64,000 bases of DNA from Aselliscus stoliczkanus (GCA_033961575.1 CM066727.1:117168434-117232433); one strand, 5' to 3'; positions 44,770 to 56,807 are shown, numbered from the stretch's first letter. Numbers and translations: made by a program. The notes: generated from the letters alone by a model not told the origin.

Positions 44770-46315
44770 TTTTACATAGCAGTAATAGTCATTTTTAGAG
44801 ATCGTTGCTAGAGTATGATGGTGTTAAAACGCCATTGCCAGTATGGACCTGGTAAATTGAGCAGGAAGGACGAGACTCGAGTATAAGAACAGGGGTCCAT
44901 CAATCCACTGATACTATAAACAGTTTTGCATGTATGCATATGCATTTATGCATTTTCTGTGACAAAGCTATAGTCAGATAAGAATTGAGTATTTATATCG
45001 AAGAGTGAGTAAAGATTATCTAAATAAGGAAACAAACACCATAGTTGGAGTGATAAGCTGTGGTGCAGAAGCTTCTGGAAAACAGTGCTTTTCACACGGC
45101 TTCTAGGTAGACCATCTCCAAACATTAGAAGATTACTGTTTTCGCTTTTCTTTTTTTGAGCAACCTAACACTTTTTTTCAGTTGAAATCTTCCTTCTCTG
45201 GTAGCTTATATATGAAACAGATGAAAGCAAGGTTCTCCATGGAAGCAGGAAGCAGTGAATAGGACAGAAGGTCTGGGGCTCTGCTAGCCTTTCATCCACC
45301 TTCTGTCTTTACATCAGTCTACCTGTGTCTGTATTGAGTTCCTAGGCTTCTCAGAGGACAGTTGGGGAAACCCCTGGCTTAGAGCAATATGGGTAAAAAG
45401 CTAAGCTCCCTGGAAAGGTAGAACTAGTCTTAGTAACATTTAGAAAGGAGAATATTCCGATGGCAAACAGACCAGGCTAGGGAGGAACCGGCCAGAAAGG
45501 CTTCATGTCCAGTGGCAGTGGGCTGTGAGCAGGAGCACAATGGAGGAATGCTGGGTTCTTTCCCAGAATCCATCACAGTCCTGAAGCCTTTAGTAGAGCC
45601 ACTGGACCAGCGTGAAAGTTATGCCATTACTTGCCTGAATCAATCAGCTAGATTTAGAATCAAGCTGAGACACCAGTTTCTCTCCCCCCCCCCCCCACAC
45701 ACACACACTATACATAATAGTCTGTCTCCTGCTTTGGTTCACACTGCCCTCCTGAAGAGGTGTGAGACAAATGTATATGTTGTATCTCCAGAAAGATGGA
45801 GAAGTGTGTTCCCAGAGAGCTAGAAATAAGACAAAATCCCTAATTAAGTTTTTGCGAACATTTTCCACCCTCCCTCTGCCTCCCAACTCCCCAAATAATC
45901 CCATTGTGGCAACATTGAAAATGGCTAAGGGAAGTCACAGCAGTAGTGATAGCTGCCCCAGAAGCATCCCATAATTCAGGCTGCCTCCAACCCTTATGGA
46001 TATAGCAATCCCCACCCATCGCACACACATGCCCACCACCACCACCACCCATGTGTGGAGTGCCTCCATCACCTGTGGATGCTTCTCGCACCATCTCTTT
46101 CCTGCCTTGAGGATGTTGTACACCATCCCGACTTTGGAGGAAACAGGGGAACTGCCTGGCTCCTGCTACACCAAGGTCTATAACTAAGAGCTCCCAAGGA
46201 AGAGAGAAAAGAAAGAATACTAGGACATCATTTCAAATGTTTATTTAGCAGCCTCTCTGGCTCTCTCACATTTCTGCAGTGATTTCAGAAAAAGAAAAAT
46301 TTCCTGGAGTTTCTC
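44770..46315. other. Intergenic, no recognised feature
   Basis: It contains a short poly(C)-(CA)n run near 45685-45710 and (CCA)n near 46035. No exon of GALNT8, the next gene in human on this side, could be recognised. Confidence 0.4.
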
Positions 46316-46318
46316 ATG

Positions 46319-46775
46319 GCTTTTTTTTTTTTTTAAAGATTTTATTGGGGAATTGGGGGAGGGTAACAGCGTTGGGGAATTGGGGAAGGGGAACAGATAA
46401 GTTGCTGTCTTTTTGTTCTTCAGTCTAGTTGCGGAGGACGTTGCTTCACTGGCCCATGTTGGTATCATCATTGCGCTCTTCCCGGATGAGGCAGATTGGT
46501 CTCCGGTCTCTGGGTGTTGCCCACCGCGGCTATTGGCAGCTCACACTGGCTGCCAGCCACTCATGCTGGCTGCGGGCCACTCACTGTAGCCTATGGCAGC
46601 CCACTGCAGCAGGGGCTGCGGCCTACACCGTCGCCAGGACTCACACAGCCCAGCTCCAGGTGGAGCTGTTGTTAGTTGTGGAGGGCAGTGTCACTGGCCC
46701 TTATATGTGGGACCCGAACCGGGGCCGCTGGCATCCCAAAACCAGCTCTTAACCACTGCGCCACTCGGCTGGCCC
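46319..46775 (-). repeat. SINE, long family B, followed by (TTTG)n
   Basis: T run, AAAGATTTTATTGGGGAATT to CGCCACTCGGCTGGCCC. A TTTG repeat (46776-46803) follows directly and may have grown from the target site; no clear duplication is visible. Confidence 0.9.
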
Positions 46776-46805
46776 TTGTTTGTTTGTTTGTTTGTTTGTT
46801 TGTTT

Positions 46806-46975
46806 TTAATTATCAGGAGGCATAGGCTTTAATTTTATCATTAAAATCTTCTATTTTGGTAATTATACAAGATCATGAATATTCATATAAAAGTCTTTTT
46901 ATGTACATAAGTTTTCACTTGGGTCAGTACCTAGGAGTGGAATAACTGGATCACAGTATAGGTCTATGCTTAACT
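46806..46975 (-). repeat. L1 3'-UTR fragment
   Basis: GGTCAGTACCTAGGAGTGGA, then ATAACTGGATCACAGTATAG is inverted L1 3' sequence. Confidence 0.55.
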
Positions 46976-47039
46976 GTCTCAGTGAGAGTTCTGTAAATGC
47001 CCGTTAGGCCACTTGGCTTGTGTTATCCCACTCTTCTGT

Positions 47040-48150
47040 ATCATCATTATGGTTGGGAGAATTCTGACCTGGGCCCCATGAGCTCCACTCCCTGATGTTA
47101 CCCCTGTTGTTAAATTATGTTACCTGGCAAAAGAGGGTTTACAGATGCAATTGCAGGAGACCAGAATACCCCACCCCAAAATATGCTCCTTTGGCATAAG
47201 TATTATTTTGAACTGATTATTTTGAGAAACAGCAGACACAGGAAGAAGCTCTGAAAATAGAGTAGAAGTTACCCTTTCTTTCATATGTGAAATTTACATT
47301 TATAAAGGAAAGCTGCATTTCTAAGGGTATCTTCCTCTTTGGAAGAGAAGATGACTCTATCACAAGAGACTCATCAATGGAGAAGGCACCAATTTAAATC
47401 TACAGAACAAATCTTGCTTTTATTTATCATACTTTTCCTGATCCCTCTAATAACTGGCCGCCCCATACACACCATATTTGCTTTGTTTTTAGCTGAAGGT
47501 GATATATAAGTCTGAATTTTAAGCCACCTCTTTGAGTGTTACTCATTTCCCTGGGTATCTTCCCAAGTGCTATACGTGTTAATAAATTTTTGTTTGTTTT
47601 TCTTTTGTTAATCTTTATTTTGCTATAGGAACTTCAGAACTTAGAAGAGTAGAGGGGAGATATTTTTTTCCTTCCCTACACAATTAAAATTATGAATCAG
47701 TTAACATGAAGATAGGGAGATCATCCTAGTGGACTTTCTCCATTAATATGAACTCTTTAAAAGCAGACAGTTTTCATTGGCTGGTAACGGAAGAGATTTC
47801 AAACGTAAGGAAGATGGATGTATCATTGCTGGCTTTGAAGATGGAGAGAGCCAGGTGGCAAGGAATGCAGGTAGCTTCTGGGAGCTGAGTGGCCCTGGTT
47901 AACAGCCAACAAAGAAACAAGGACCTTAGCCTACACCAGCAAGGAACTGAATACTGCCAACAACCTGAATGACTGTAGAAGTGAATTCCTCCCCCAGAGG
48001 CTACAGACCCCAGATTAGCTGATACTCTAATTTTGGCCTTAGGCAATAACCCATTTAAGATCCCCTGGCTTCTGACCTACAAAACTATGGTGTTTTAAGC
48101 CACCAACTTTGTGGCAATTTGTTATGTAGCAATAGAAAATGAGTACACTT
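47040..48150 (+). repeat. MaLR (MLT1-group) LTR split by a second LTR
   Basis: Left part about 47050-47150 (GTTGGGAGAATTCTGACCTG), right part about 47690-48150 (CATTGCTGGCTTTGAAGATG, AGGAACTGAATACTGCCAAC, GTGGCAATTTGTTATGTAGC). The middle is a different LTR-like block with AATAAATTTTTGTTTGTTTT near its 3' end. CAATT occurs at both junctions (47147-47151 region and after CCCTACA at about 47680). Confidence 0.65.
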
Positions 48151-48154
48151 ACTA

Positions 48155-48460
48155 CCTTTTTGTTCTAATTGTTTTATCACTTATTCTCTCCAGGATTGTA
48201 CATTTGCCTGTTTATCTGTATTTCTGTCAGTTTTTGCTTCATGTTTTGATGCTTTGTTATACTATTCATACACATTTAAGATAGTTATGTCTTCACAGTT
48301 CATTGACCCTTTATTATTATAAAAATGTCTTCTTTATCTCTGGTAATACTACTTGTTTGGAAGTCTTTCTTGTCTAATACTAATATAGCCATACCACTTT
48401 TTTTATGCTTACTGCTGTGTGACATTTCTTTTTCCAATCTTTTACAAGAGCCATCTTTTT
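48155..48460 (-). repeat. L1 ORF2 endonuclease-region fragment
   Basis: CTTGTTTGGAAGTCTTTCTT, then TACTAATATAGCCATACCAC matches inverted early ORF2 of older L1s. Confidence 0.6.
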
Positions 48461-49970
48461 TTTTTTTTTTTAATAAGACCTGCCCTGAAGAGAAATTATT
48501 TTACCACAGCCCAACTTGATGGGGTTTTACCAGAGCCTGACTTACCTGGAAAGAGGGAAATGCCCAACTCCATCCAGCCCCCTTTAGTCATCTTGTCTCA
48601 CCTGCATGTTCATTAAAAAACTGAGACCTAATCGCAGGACTATGTAACACTTTCACTCTCCACGCACCACCTTACCATCACGTCACTAAAGCCCTGTTTA
48701 CCATGGTTCCTTTTACACATTATGTGCAATTTTCAATAAAAAATTACAAGGAATACTAAAAGGAAAAAAACACAGTTTGAAGAGACAGAGCAAGCACTAT
48801 CACTAGACTCAGATATGTCAATGGTATTGGAATCATCAAGCCAGGAATTTAGAATATAACTATGACTAATATGGTAGGTGCAATAAGGGACAAAGTAGAC
48901 AAAAAACAAGAATAAATTGTGTAGTATATGCAGAAAGATGGACATTCTAAAAAAGAATAAAAAGTAAATGCTAGAGATCAAACCAGTATAACATAAATGA
49001 AAAGTGCCTTTGATGGCCTCATTAGTAGACTGGACTCAGCTAAGGAAAGAACCTCTGAGCTTGAGATATGTCAATAGAAATTTTAAAACTAAAGGAAAAA
49101 GAAAGAAGACAGAAAAGTTGGGACAGAATATTAAAAAAAAAAAGAACGCTAGAAAAGATATAATATATACATAGTGACTATACAAGAAGGAGAACAGAGA
49201 AAAGAACATATGTAATATTTGAAGCAACAATGACTTAGAACTTCCCCAAATTAATGTCAAATATCAAATCACTGATTCAGAACACAAGAAAGATAAATAC
49301 AAAAAACAAACAAACAAAAAAAACAAATCCCAAACTACGTTTAGGTGTCTTATAATTAAACTTTAGAAAATCAAAGATAAAGAAAAATTATTCAAAGAAG
49401 CAATAGGAAAGAAACACCTTATCTATAGAAGAAAACAAAGATAAAAATTGCATATAATTTTTCCTTAGAAAATATGCAAGCAACAAGAGAGGGGAGTGAA
49501 ATATTTTATATGCTGGAAGAATTCTCTACCAACCTAGAATTCAGTACCTTGCAAAAACGACCCTTCAAAAGTGATGAAGAAATAAAGACATTCTCAGACA
49601 AATGAAAATTGAGTAATTTGTTGCTAGTAGATCTGCTTTACAAGAAACATTAGAAGAAGTTCTTCAGAGAGAAGGAAAATGATAGTGGTTAGAAACTGAG
49701 ATCTACATTAAAAAGGAAGAGCATTAGAGAAAACATAAGTGAAGGCAAAATATAAACTTATTTTTTTTATTCTTAATTCATCTAATAGATAAAAGTTTGT
49801 AAAAAAAATAATAGCAACAATGTACTTGATGTACAAGTTAAATGAATGACAAGGGATAAGAGGTAAGAATTTGTTGTTAAAAGGTATTTGCTGTACCTGT
49901 GAAGCAATATTTGAAAGTAGGCTTCAATTAGTTGTAAATGTACATTGCAAACTCTAGGACAAACACTGAA

Positions 49971-50003
49971 ATAATAATAATAATAATTAATAATAATAAT
50001 AAA
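49971..50003. repeat. (AAT)n microsatellite
   Basis: About ten AAT units with one interruption. Confidence 0.9.
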
Positions 50004-50076
50004 ACAGTATAACTGATATGTTAAGAAAGGAAAGAAAATGGAATCATGTAAAACATTCCATTAAAGCCACAAAAGG

Positions 50077-50579
50077 GGGGCCGGACGAGTGGCTCAGTTG
50101 GTTAAGAGTTGGCTTAGAGCACATGCTCTGACAACGGGGTCGCTGGTTTGATTCCCACATGGGCCAGTGAACGCTGTGCCCTTTGCTCAGCTGCCAACAG
50201 GTGGCAGGATGGCTCTGCTGGTGTAACAACAAGATTGCCTGTTCAATGGTGGGCTATGCCCACCTACAACTAAAAAAATGAAAGATTGAACTCAGCACCT
50301 TGAGCTGAGCGGCTGCCTGGATGGCTCAGTGGTTAGAGTGTGTGCTGTTAACAACAAGGCTGCTGGCTTGACTCCCACATGGGATGGTGGCTATGCCCAC
50401 CCACAACTAAGATTGAACACAGCACCTTGAGCTTAGAGGCCACCAGTTGCCAACGGGAAGCCAGATGGTGATTGGCACCCTCCACAATGAAGACTGAAGA
50501 ACAACAGCTTGGCTGGTCCTCTTCCCCAATTCCCCAACACTGTTCCCTCCCCCAATTCCCCAATAAAATCTTAAAAAAA
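50077..50579 (+). repeat. SINE, multi-unit family C, sense
   Basis: Head GGCCGGACGAGTGGCTCAG, then further tRNA-like units with repeated GATGGCTC and CCACATGG motifs, ending CCCCAATAAAATCTT plus an A tail. The 14-bp target duplication AAAGCCACAAAAGG is at 50063-50076 and 50580-50593. Confidence 0.92.
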
Positions 50580-51520
50580 AAAGCCACAAAAGGCATAAAA
50601 AGAGTGGAAGACCAAAAACAAGAACAGAAAACAAGGGAAACAAATAGAAACTATTAGTAAATATGGGAGATATTAATCCAACTATATAAATAATCACCTT
50701 AAAAATCAGTGGTCTAAATACACCAGTGAAAAGACAGATATTATCAGGGTAGATATAAAAACTAGACCAAACCATTTGTTGTCTATGAGGAATCCACTTT
50801 AATTATAAAAACACATAGATTAAAAGTACAGGAGGGGGACTTCCGGTAAAATGGCGCAATAGACAGATGCTGTGCTAACTGCCTCCCAGGGTCACACCAA
50901 AATTACAAACAAATTATACAGCATTCAACCCTGGAGGTCCCCGGAACACTAGAGGAACAGAACCACTAACTGAAAAACTTTAAGAGGAGGCCGTCTCGGG
51001 TCTGGTAGGACGGGCGGAGACGAGAGAGGGCGAGCCCCATGAGGGAAGCCCCAGCTGTGGGGAAGCTTATCTGGTTGGGGGAGAGACCCTCCAGCCACAC
51101 TCCAAGGTCACTAGCCTAGAGTTCCTTTGCCGGGAAGAGAAGTTGTAAGATAGCTAGCAGTAAATTAGTGAGGACTCTCTTTGCTCAGCTCGGTGAGGCT
51201 AAGAGCGGCTGGAGAATCAGTGGGGCCGTCGCCCGGGCTTGCTCGCCGGTGAGCACTTACCTGGTTCCTGGTGGAGGGAGTGGCTGTGTGAGCCGGACCC
51301 AGGAGCCTGCGGGGACGGACTGAACTGAGCACCTTTGGTGCAAAGGCTGGAGGTTTTTGGACTGTTGTTCCTGTGGTGTGGAGCCTGCACACGAGTGGTG
51401 TAGGGAGGGCGCCATTTTGTCAGGGTTGGGCCCTCCCACAGAGGATCAGGTCCGAGACCTCATTGGTCTGGTGGAATTGGTGCAGAAGCGCATGTGTGCG
51501 CGCGCGTGTCTACGGCCTTG

Positions 51521-51769
51521 GATCCCCACCCTCTGCCCGGCTTATACTGCATTGCCAGGGAAACGCAGGGCGGGTGCTCTCCAGCTCCAAAAGGCTGCTC
51601 ACTGAGACCCGGGAGTGAGCAAGCCACCTCGGATCCCCACCCTCCGCATGGCTTGTGCTGCATTGCCAGGGAAACGCCTGGTGGGCGTGCTCTGGCTCCA
51701 ACAGTCTGCTCACTGGGACGCGGGAGTGCGCAAGCTGCCTCGGGTCCCCGCTCTCCGCACTGCACTTGA
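51521..51769 (+). promoter_or_regulatory. L1 5'-UTR promoter monomers, 111-bp tandem units
   Basis: Units begin at 51521 (GATCCCCACCCTC), 51632 (GATCCCCACCCTC) and 51743 (partial, GGTCCCCGCTCTC). Each has CTGCATTGCCAGGGAAACGC in the middle. Spacing is exactly 111 bp, so all frames repeat. Tandem promoter monomers are known from mouse L1; here their role as promoter is inferred from position. Confidence 0.85.
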
Positions 51770-51957
51770 AGAGTTGCCAGGCTAGTGATTGATTGTCAGG
51801 GTGCTCGGCCTGATCTGCGAGCGGCTGATTGGGACAGGCTGAAACTGGGAGTTTTCCTGGGAGTGTTGTGCCGAGACCTGTGTGCCTGCGTGATCCAGCC
51901 AGGGCTCTCCTGGTGATCTATCTAATACATCAAAGCAATCCCAGAGCAAGAGCCAGA

Positions 51958-52815
51958 ATGGGGAAACAAAGAAACATGTCACAAGTAAAAGATCAGAAGA
52001 AACCTCTAGAAATGGAACTAAGTGAAACAGAGGGAGCCAACCTTTCAGAGACAGAGTTTAGAACACTGATGATAAGAATGTTTAAGGAACTTAGCGAGGA
52101 CATAAAGAAGGATAGGGAAACCATAAGAAACAACCTGTTAGAACTAAAGAATACAATAACTGAAATGAAGAACACACTCGAAGGAATCACCAGTAGAGTA
52201 GATGAAGCAGAGTAGCAGATCAGCGATTTGGAAGACAAAATAGCAGAAATCACCCAGTTGGCACAGCAAAAAGACCAAAGAATAAAACACAATGAAAATA
52301 GTTTAAGAGCCCTATGGGACAAGGTGAAGCACAACCACCTCCCAACTCATAGGAATACCAGAAGGAGAAGAGAAGAAGCAAGGGGTCGAGAATGTATTTG
52401 AAAAAATAATGACTGAAAACTTCCCTACCCTGGTGAAGGAAATCAACATACATGCCCAGGAAGTGCAGAGGGTTCCAAGCAAGCTGAACCCAAATAGGTG
52501 CATGCCAAGACACATCATAGTTAAAATGGCAAAGGTTCAAGACAGAGACAGAATCCTAGAGGCTGCAAGAGAAAGAGCGCAGGTTACACACAAAGGAACT
52601 CCTGTTAGACTAACAGCTGACTTGTCTACAGAAACTCTGCAGGCCAGAAGGGAGTGGCAGGAGATATTCAAAGTGACACAAAATAAAGGCCTACAACCAA
52701 GATTGCTCTACCCAGCATGGTTATCACTTAAAATTGAAGGAGAAATAACAGCTTCTCAGAAAAGAATAAGCTTAAGGAATTCATTACCACCAAGCCAGCA
52801 TTGCAAGAAATGTTA
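51958..52815 (+). pseudogene. L1 ORF1 remnant (RNA-binding chaperone protein)
   Basis: ATG at 51958 opens MGKQRNMSQVKDQKKPLEME, a normal L1 ORF1 start, followed by a coiled-coil region (LKNTITEMKNTLEGI). TAG at 52213 stops it. The frame resumes and then shifts near 52330-52400. The C-terminal half is in another frame (52409-52816), with NPNRCMPRHIIVKMAKVQDR and GLQPRLLYPAWLSLKIEGEI typical of the ORF1p RRM/CTD. At least one stop and one frameshift make it non-functional. Confidence 0.85.
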
Positions 52816-52884
52816 AAAGGGCTTTTTAAACAAAAGAAAGGGGTAAACAAGCTAACCCAGGCAGACCAGGAATACAAATAACAA

Positions 52885-53285
52885 AATGGCAATACATACG
52901 CACCTATCAATAATCATTTTAAATGTGAATGGGCTAAATGCTGCAATCAAAAGACAGAGAGTGGCTGAGTGGATAAGAAAATAGGACACATGTATATGCT
53001 GTTTACAGATAGAATAAGATATTTCATGCAAATGGAAATAGAAAAAAAAAAAAGCTGGAGTACCAATACTTATTTTGGACAAAATAGACTTTAAAATGAC
53101 TACAATAAAAGACAAAGAAGGGCACTATAAACCTAATAAACATCTATGTACCCAACATAGGAACTCCTAATTACATGTTACAGATTTTAACAGACATAAA
53201 GACAGAGATCAACAGTAACACTATCATAGTAGGGGACTTCAACACCATTGTCACCAATGGACAGACCCTTTAGACAAAAAATCAA
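52885..53285 (+). pseudogene. L1 ORF2 endonuclease-domain fragment
   Basis: The translation shows LNVNGLNAAIKRQRVAEWIRK-like text after 52905 (first part of the AP endonuclease), and later TIIVVGDF-like text at about 53222 (GTAGGGGACTTCAACACC). It stops before the reverse transcriptase; the sequence switches to 3'-UTR-type text near 53300. Several stops interrupt it. Confidence 0.75.
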
Positions 53286-54027
53286 CACAGAAAGAGTTGA
53301 TATAAAGGAAAAACTGATGGCTGTTGGCTGGGAGGGAGTGGGGAAGAGGGAGAGGGGGAAGGTTTTGGACAGTGTAGATGGGACTACAATGTTGCCGCAG
53401 GGAGATGGGGGCAGTTCTGGGAATGTAATTGATAATGTGAAGAGACTATTATGTTGTGTGAAATAAGTCAGTTGGAGAAGGACAGGTACCATGTGATCTC
53501 ACTTGTGTGTGGAGTCTGAAGAGCTGAGTGAACGATCAAAGTAAACAGACTCATAGATGTAGAGGAAAAACTGAGGGTGGCTAGTTGGGAGTGGGGTGGG
53601 GATGGAGGGGAACGGGAAGGGATTAGACAGCATAAATAGACAACTACAATATTGCCACAGGGATATGAAACACAGGTCGGGGAATATAATAATGTTGTAA
53701 AAATTTTGTGGCATGTCAGATAGTCACATGTCTTGTTAGGGAGACCACTTCATGGATGGAGTAGAGGCTTGATCACTGCACTGTACACCTGAAGCTGATG
53801 TTGTATAGTATTGTATGCCAACTGTAACTGAATATGTGGATGGTCACGGGATGTGGAATATACTGTGGAGGGGAGTCAGGGGAGTTGTGATAGATATGTA
53901 TGATATGGGGAAGAGTGCGGTAGCGAACTGGGGGAGGGGGGTTGTCACTTTGGGGGGTAAAGAGTATAACTATTGCATTGTGTTGTACACCTGAAGCTAA
54001 TACAAATAAAAAAAAAATAGTACAGGA

Positions 54028-54439
54028 GGGCCGGCTGAGAGGCGCATTGGTTAAGAGCTGGCTTGGGACACCAGCGGCCCTGGTTTGGATCCCACATGTG
54101 AGGGCCAGTGACACTGCCCTTTACAGCTAACAACACCTCCATCTGGAGCTGGGCTGCGAGCCCCGGCAACAGTGTAGCTGCCATAGGCTACAGTGAGTGG
54201 CCGGCAGCCAGTGTGAGCTGCCAATAGCCACGGTGAGCAGCCGTCCAGAGGCTGGCGACTGATCTACCTCATCTGGGAAGAGCGCAATGATGATACCAAC
54301 ATGGGCCAGTGAAGCAATGTCCTCCACAACTAGACTGAAGAACAAAAAGACACCAACTTGTGGGTTCCCCTTCCCCAATTTCCCAAAGCTGTTCCCCTCT
54401 CCTAATTCCCCAATAAAAAAATCTAAAAAAAAAAAAAAA
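54028..54439 (+). repeat. SINE, long family B, directly on the 3' target duplication of the L1
   Basis: Head GGGCCGGCTGAGAGGCGCAT, tail CCCCAATAAAAAAATCT plus As. The left flank is the L1's own downstream duplication AGTACAGGA (54019-54027); the right flank resumes at TACAGG (54440) in host L1. Confidence 0.92.
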
Positions 54440-55066
54440 TACAGGGATGGAAAAAGTGTACCATGCTAATACTAAAGAAAAGAAAACTGGAGTAGCTATA
54501 TTAATTTCAGACAGAGCAGACTTCAGAGCAAGAAAAGTTATCAAGGATAATGAGAGGCATTACATAATGATCAAAGGGTCAATACTCCAAGGTGATATAA
54601 CAACACTAAATGCATATATAACTAAAACAGAGTGTTAAACCATAAGAGGAAAAACTGATAGAACTGCAAGGAAAAATAAATGAATCCATGATTATACTTG
54701 GAAACTTCAGTTCTCCATTATATATACTGAACAGATATAGCAGGCAGACAATCAGTCAAAACATAGTTGAACTCAACAGCACCATCAGTCAGCTGGATTT
54801 AATTGACATCTACACAATACTTCATCCAACAGCAGAATACACATTCTTTTCAAGCTCATGTGGAACATTCACCAGGTAGACCACATTTTGGACCATAGAA
54901 CTCACCTTCACAAATTTAATAGAATAGAAATCATGTAACATATATTCTTGGATCATATGGAATTAAAATAGAAAGATAGATAGAATATCTCCAAATACAT
55001 TAAACAGCACAGTCTAAATTACACATAGGTCAATATTCCCATTGTATTTATGTACCACCTCTTCTT

Positions 55067-55503
55067 TTTTTATTTTTATTGGAGAATTGGGAAAGGGGAA
55101 CAGCATTGGGGAATCGGGGAAGGGGAACAGACAAGTTGCTGTCTTTTTGTTCTTCAGTCTAGTTGTGGAGGACGTTGCTTCACTGGCCCATGTTGTTATC
55201 GTCATTGCGCTCTTCCCGGATGAGGCAGATGGCTCACTGGCCTCTGGATGGTCGCTCACCGCGGCTATTGTCAGCTCACGCTGGAGCCGCTCACGTTGGC
55301 TGCCGGCTGCTCACTGTAGCCTATGGCAGCCCACTGCAGCAGGGGCTGCAGCCTTTACCATCGCAGGGGCTCGCAGCCCAGCTCCAGGTGGAGCTGTTGT
55401 TAGCTGTAGAGGGCAGTGTCACTGGCCCTCATATGTGGGATCCGAACCGGGGCCGCTGGCATCCCAAAACCAGCTCTTAACCAATGCGCCACTCGGCCGG
55501 CCC
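55067..55503 (-). repeat. SINE, long family B
   Basis: Inverted full-length copy. The 16-bp target duplication TGTACCACCTCTTCTT / TGTACCATCTCTTCTT is at 55051-55066 and 55504-55519, with one mismatch. The 174-codon frame across it is a chance frame. Confidence 0.93.
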
Positions 55504-56029
55504 TGTACCATCTCTTCTTTATCCATTCTTCCATTGACAGACATCCAAGCTGCCTTCACATCTTGATCATTGTAAACAATACTGCAATGAACATATGGAT
55601 GCACACATTTCCTCAAAGTAGTGTTTGGGTTTCTTAAGATAAATACTGTAAAGTGGGATTACTGGGACCTTCATTATCTCTTGTTATAGCCATTGTTTTA
55701 AAGTCTATTTTGTCTGGTATAAATATTGCTACCCCAGCTTTCTTTTCTTTTTTTCTTTTTTTTAAAATTTCCATTTTCATGAAATATTTTTTTCCATCTC
55801 TTTACTTTCAGTCTCTGTGTGTCTTTCAATCTGAAGTGAATTTTCTACAGGCAGTATATGTAAGGGTCTTGTTTTCTTATCCATTCAGCCCTCTTACGTC
55901 TTTTGAGTGGAACATTTAATCCCTTACATTGAAAGTAATTGTTGATAGATATGTAGCTACTGTCATTTTATTACTCATAATTCTGATTCTCCATCCCTCC
56001 ATCCCCCGCCCCCCATCTTAAAGAAGCCC

Positions 56030-56790
56030 CTCTAACATTCCTTGTAATATTGGTTTGATGATGAACTTCTTTAGGTTTTTCTTGTCTGGGAAGCTCTTTA
56101 TCTGTCCTTCAATTATAAATGATAGCTTTGCTGGGTAGAGTAATCTTGGTTGTATGTCCTTGCTTTTCACCCATTGAATATTTTGTGCCAATTTCTTTTG
56201 CTCTGCAAAGTTTTTGTTGAGAAATCAGCTGTCAATCTTATGGGAAACTCCCTTATAAGTTACTAGTTGCCTTTCTCTTGCTGCTTTTAGGATTCTCTCT
56301 TCGTCTTTAACCTTTGCTATTCTAATTATAATGTGTCTTGGTGTTGGCCTGTTTAGGCTCATCTTATTTGGGACTCTCTGCACTTCTTCGACTTGTATGT
56401 CTATTTACTTTACCAGGTCAGAAAAGTTTTCAGTCATTATTTCTTCAAATAGGTTCTCAATCCCTTGCTTTCTCTCTTCTCCTTCTTGTACCCCTATGAT
56501 GTGAATTTTGTTGTGCTTGATGTTGTTCCAGAGGTCTCTTAAACCATCCTCATTTTTTGGATTCTTTTTTCTTTTTGCTGTTCCAGTTGGGTGTTTTCTG
56601 CTACCTTGTCTTCCAAATCTCTGATTCAATCCTGTGCTTCATCTAGTCTGCTGGTGATTCTTTCTAGTGCATTCTTCATTTCAGTTATTGCAGTCTTCAC
56701 TTCTGGCTGGTTATTTTTTTTTTTATGGTTTCTATGTCCTTTTTCATGCTTGCTATCTCTCTGTTGAAGTTCTCACTAAGTTCCTAGAGC
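56030..56790 (-). pseudogene. Antisense L1 ORF1 remnant
   Basis: The minus frame 56405-56629 reads KIHIIGVQEGEERKQGIENL and EEIMTENFSDLVK, standard ORF1p text. Further left, inverted GGGTAGAGTAATCTTGGTTG is the ORF1 C-terminus. The frame is broken in several places. Confidence 0.8.
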
Positions 56791-56807
56791 ATCCTTATAA
56801 CCATGTT

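Larger units (their letters stand above)
50834..54018 (+). mobile_element. Internally deleted L1 (5' UTR, ORF1, start of ORF2, 3' UTR) with target duplication
   Basis: It starts GGGGGACTTCCGGTAAAATG and ends in an AATAAAAAAAAAAT-type tail. AGTACAGGA flanks it (50825-50833, 54019-54027). In order it holds a CpG-rich 5' UTR with 111-bp monomers, ORF1, about 400 bp of ORF2 endonuclease, and then, with no reverse transcriptase, a G-rich region and 3' UTR (GTGAAATAAGTCAG to GTACACCTGAAGCTAATAC). At 3.2 kb it is about half a full L1. It was mobilised in trans or deleted after a full-length parent. Confidence 0.85.
48475..55020 (+). mobile_element. Old sense L1 acting as host for three younger insertions
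   Basis: Its 5'-UTR and ORF1-like text starts near GACCTGCCCTGAAGAG and continues with a degraded ORF1 (about 48780-49690) and ORF2 start (to 50824). It resumes at 54446 (GGATGGAAAAAGTGTACCAT, AGACAGAGCAGACTTCAGAG) and fades near 55010. Inserted within it are a SINE at 50077, an internally deleted L1 at 50834 and a SINE at 54028. Frames are broken. Confidence 0.75.

Noticed and set aside
50980..51770. CpG-rich block that looks like a CpG-island promoter of a host gene
   Set aside because: It lies between the 5' end of an L1 with a target duplication and that L1's ORF1, so it is the L1 leader.
55042..55566. 174-codon open frame, with similar 100-150-codon frames at 5911-6412, 12914-13413, 39625-40083 and 46429-46832
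   Set aside because: All lie across inverted long SINEs and give the same translated text from each copy. They are repeats, not genes.
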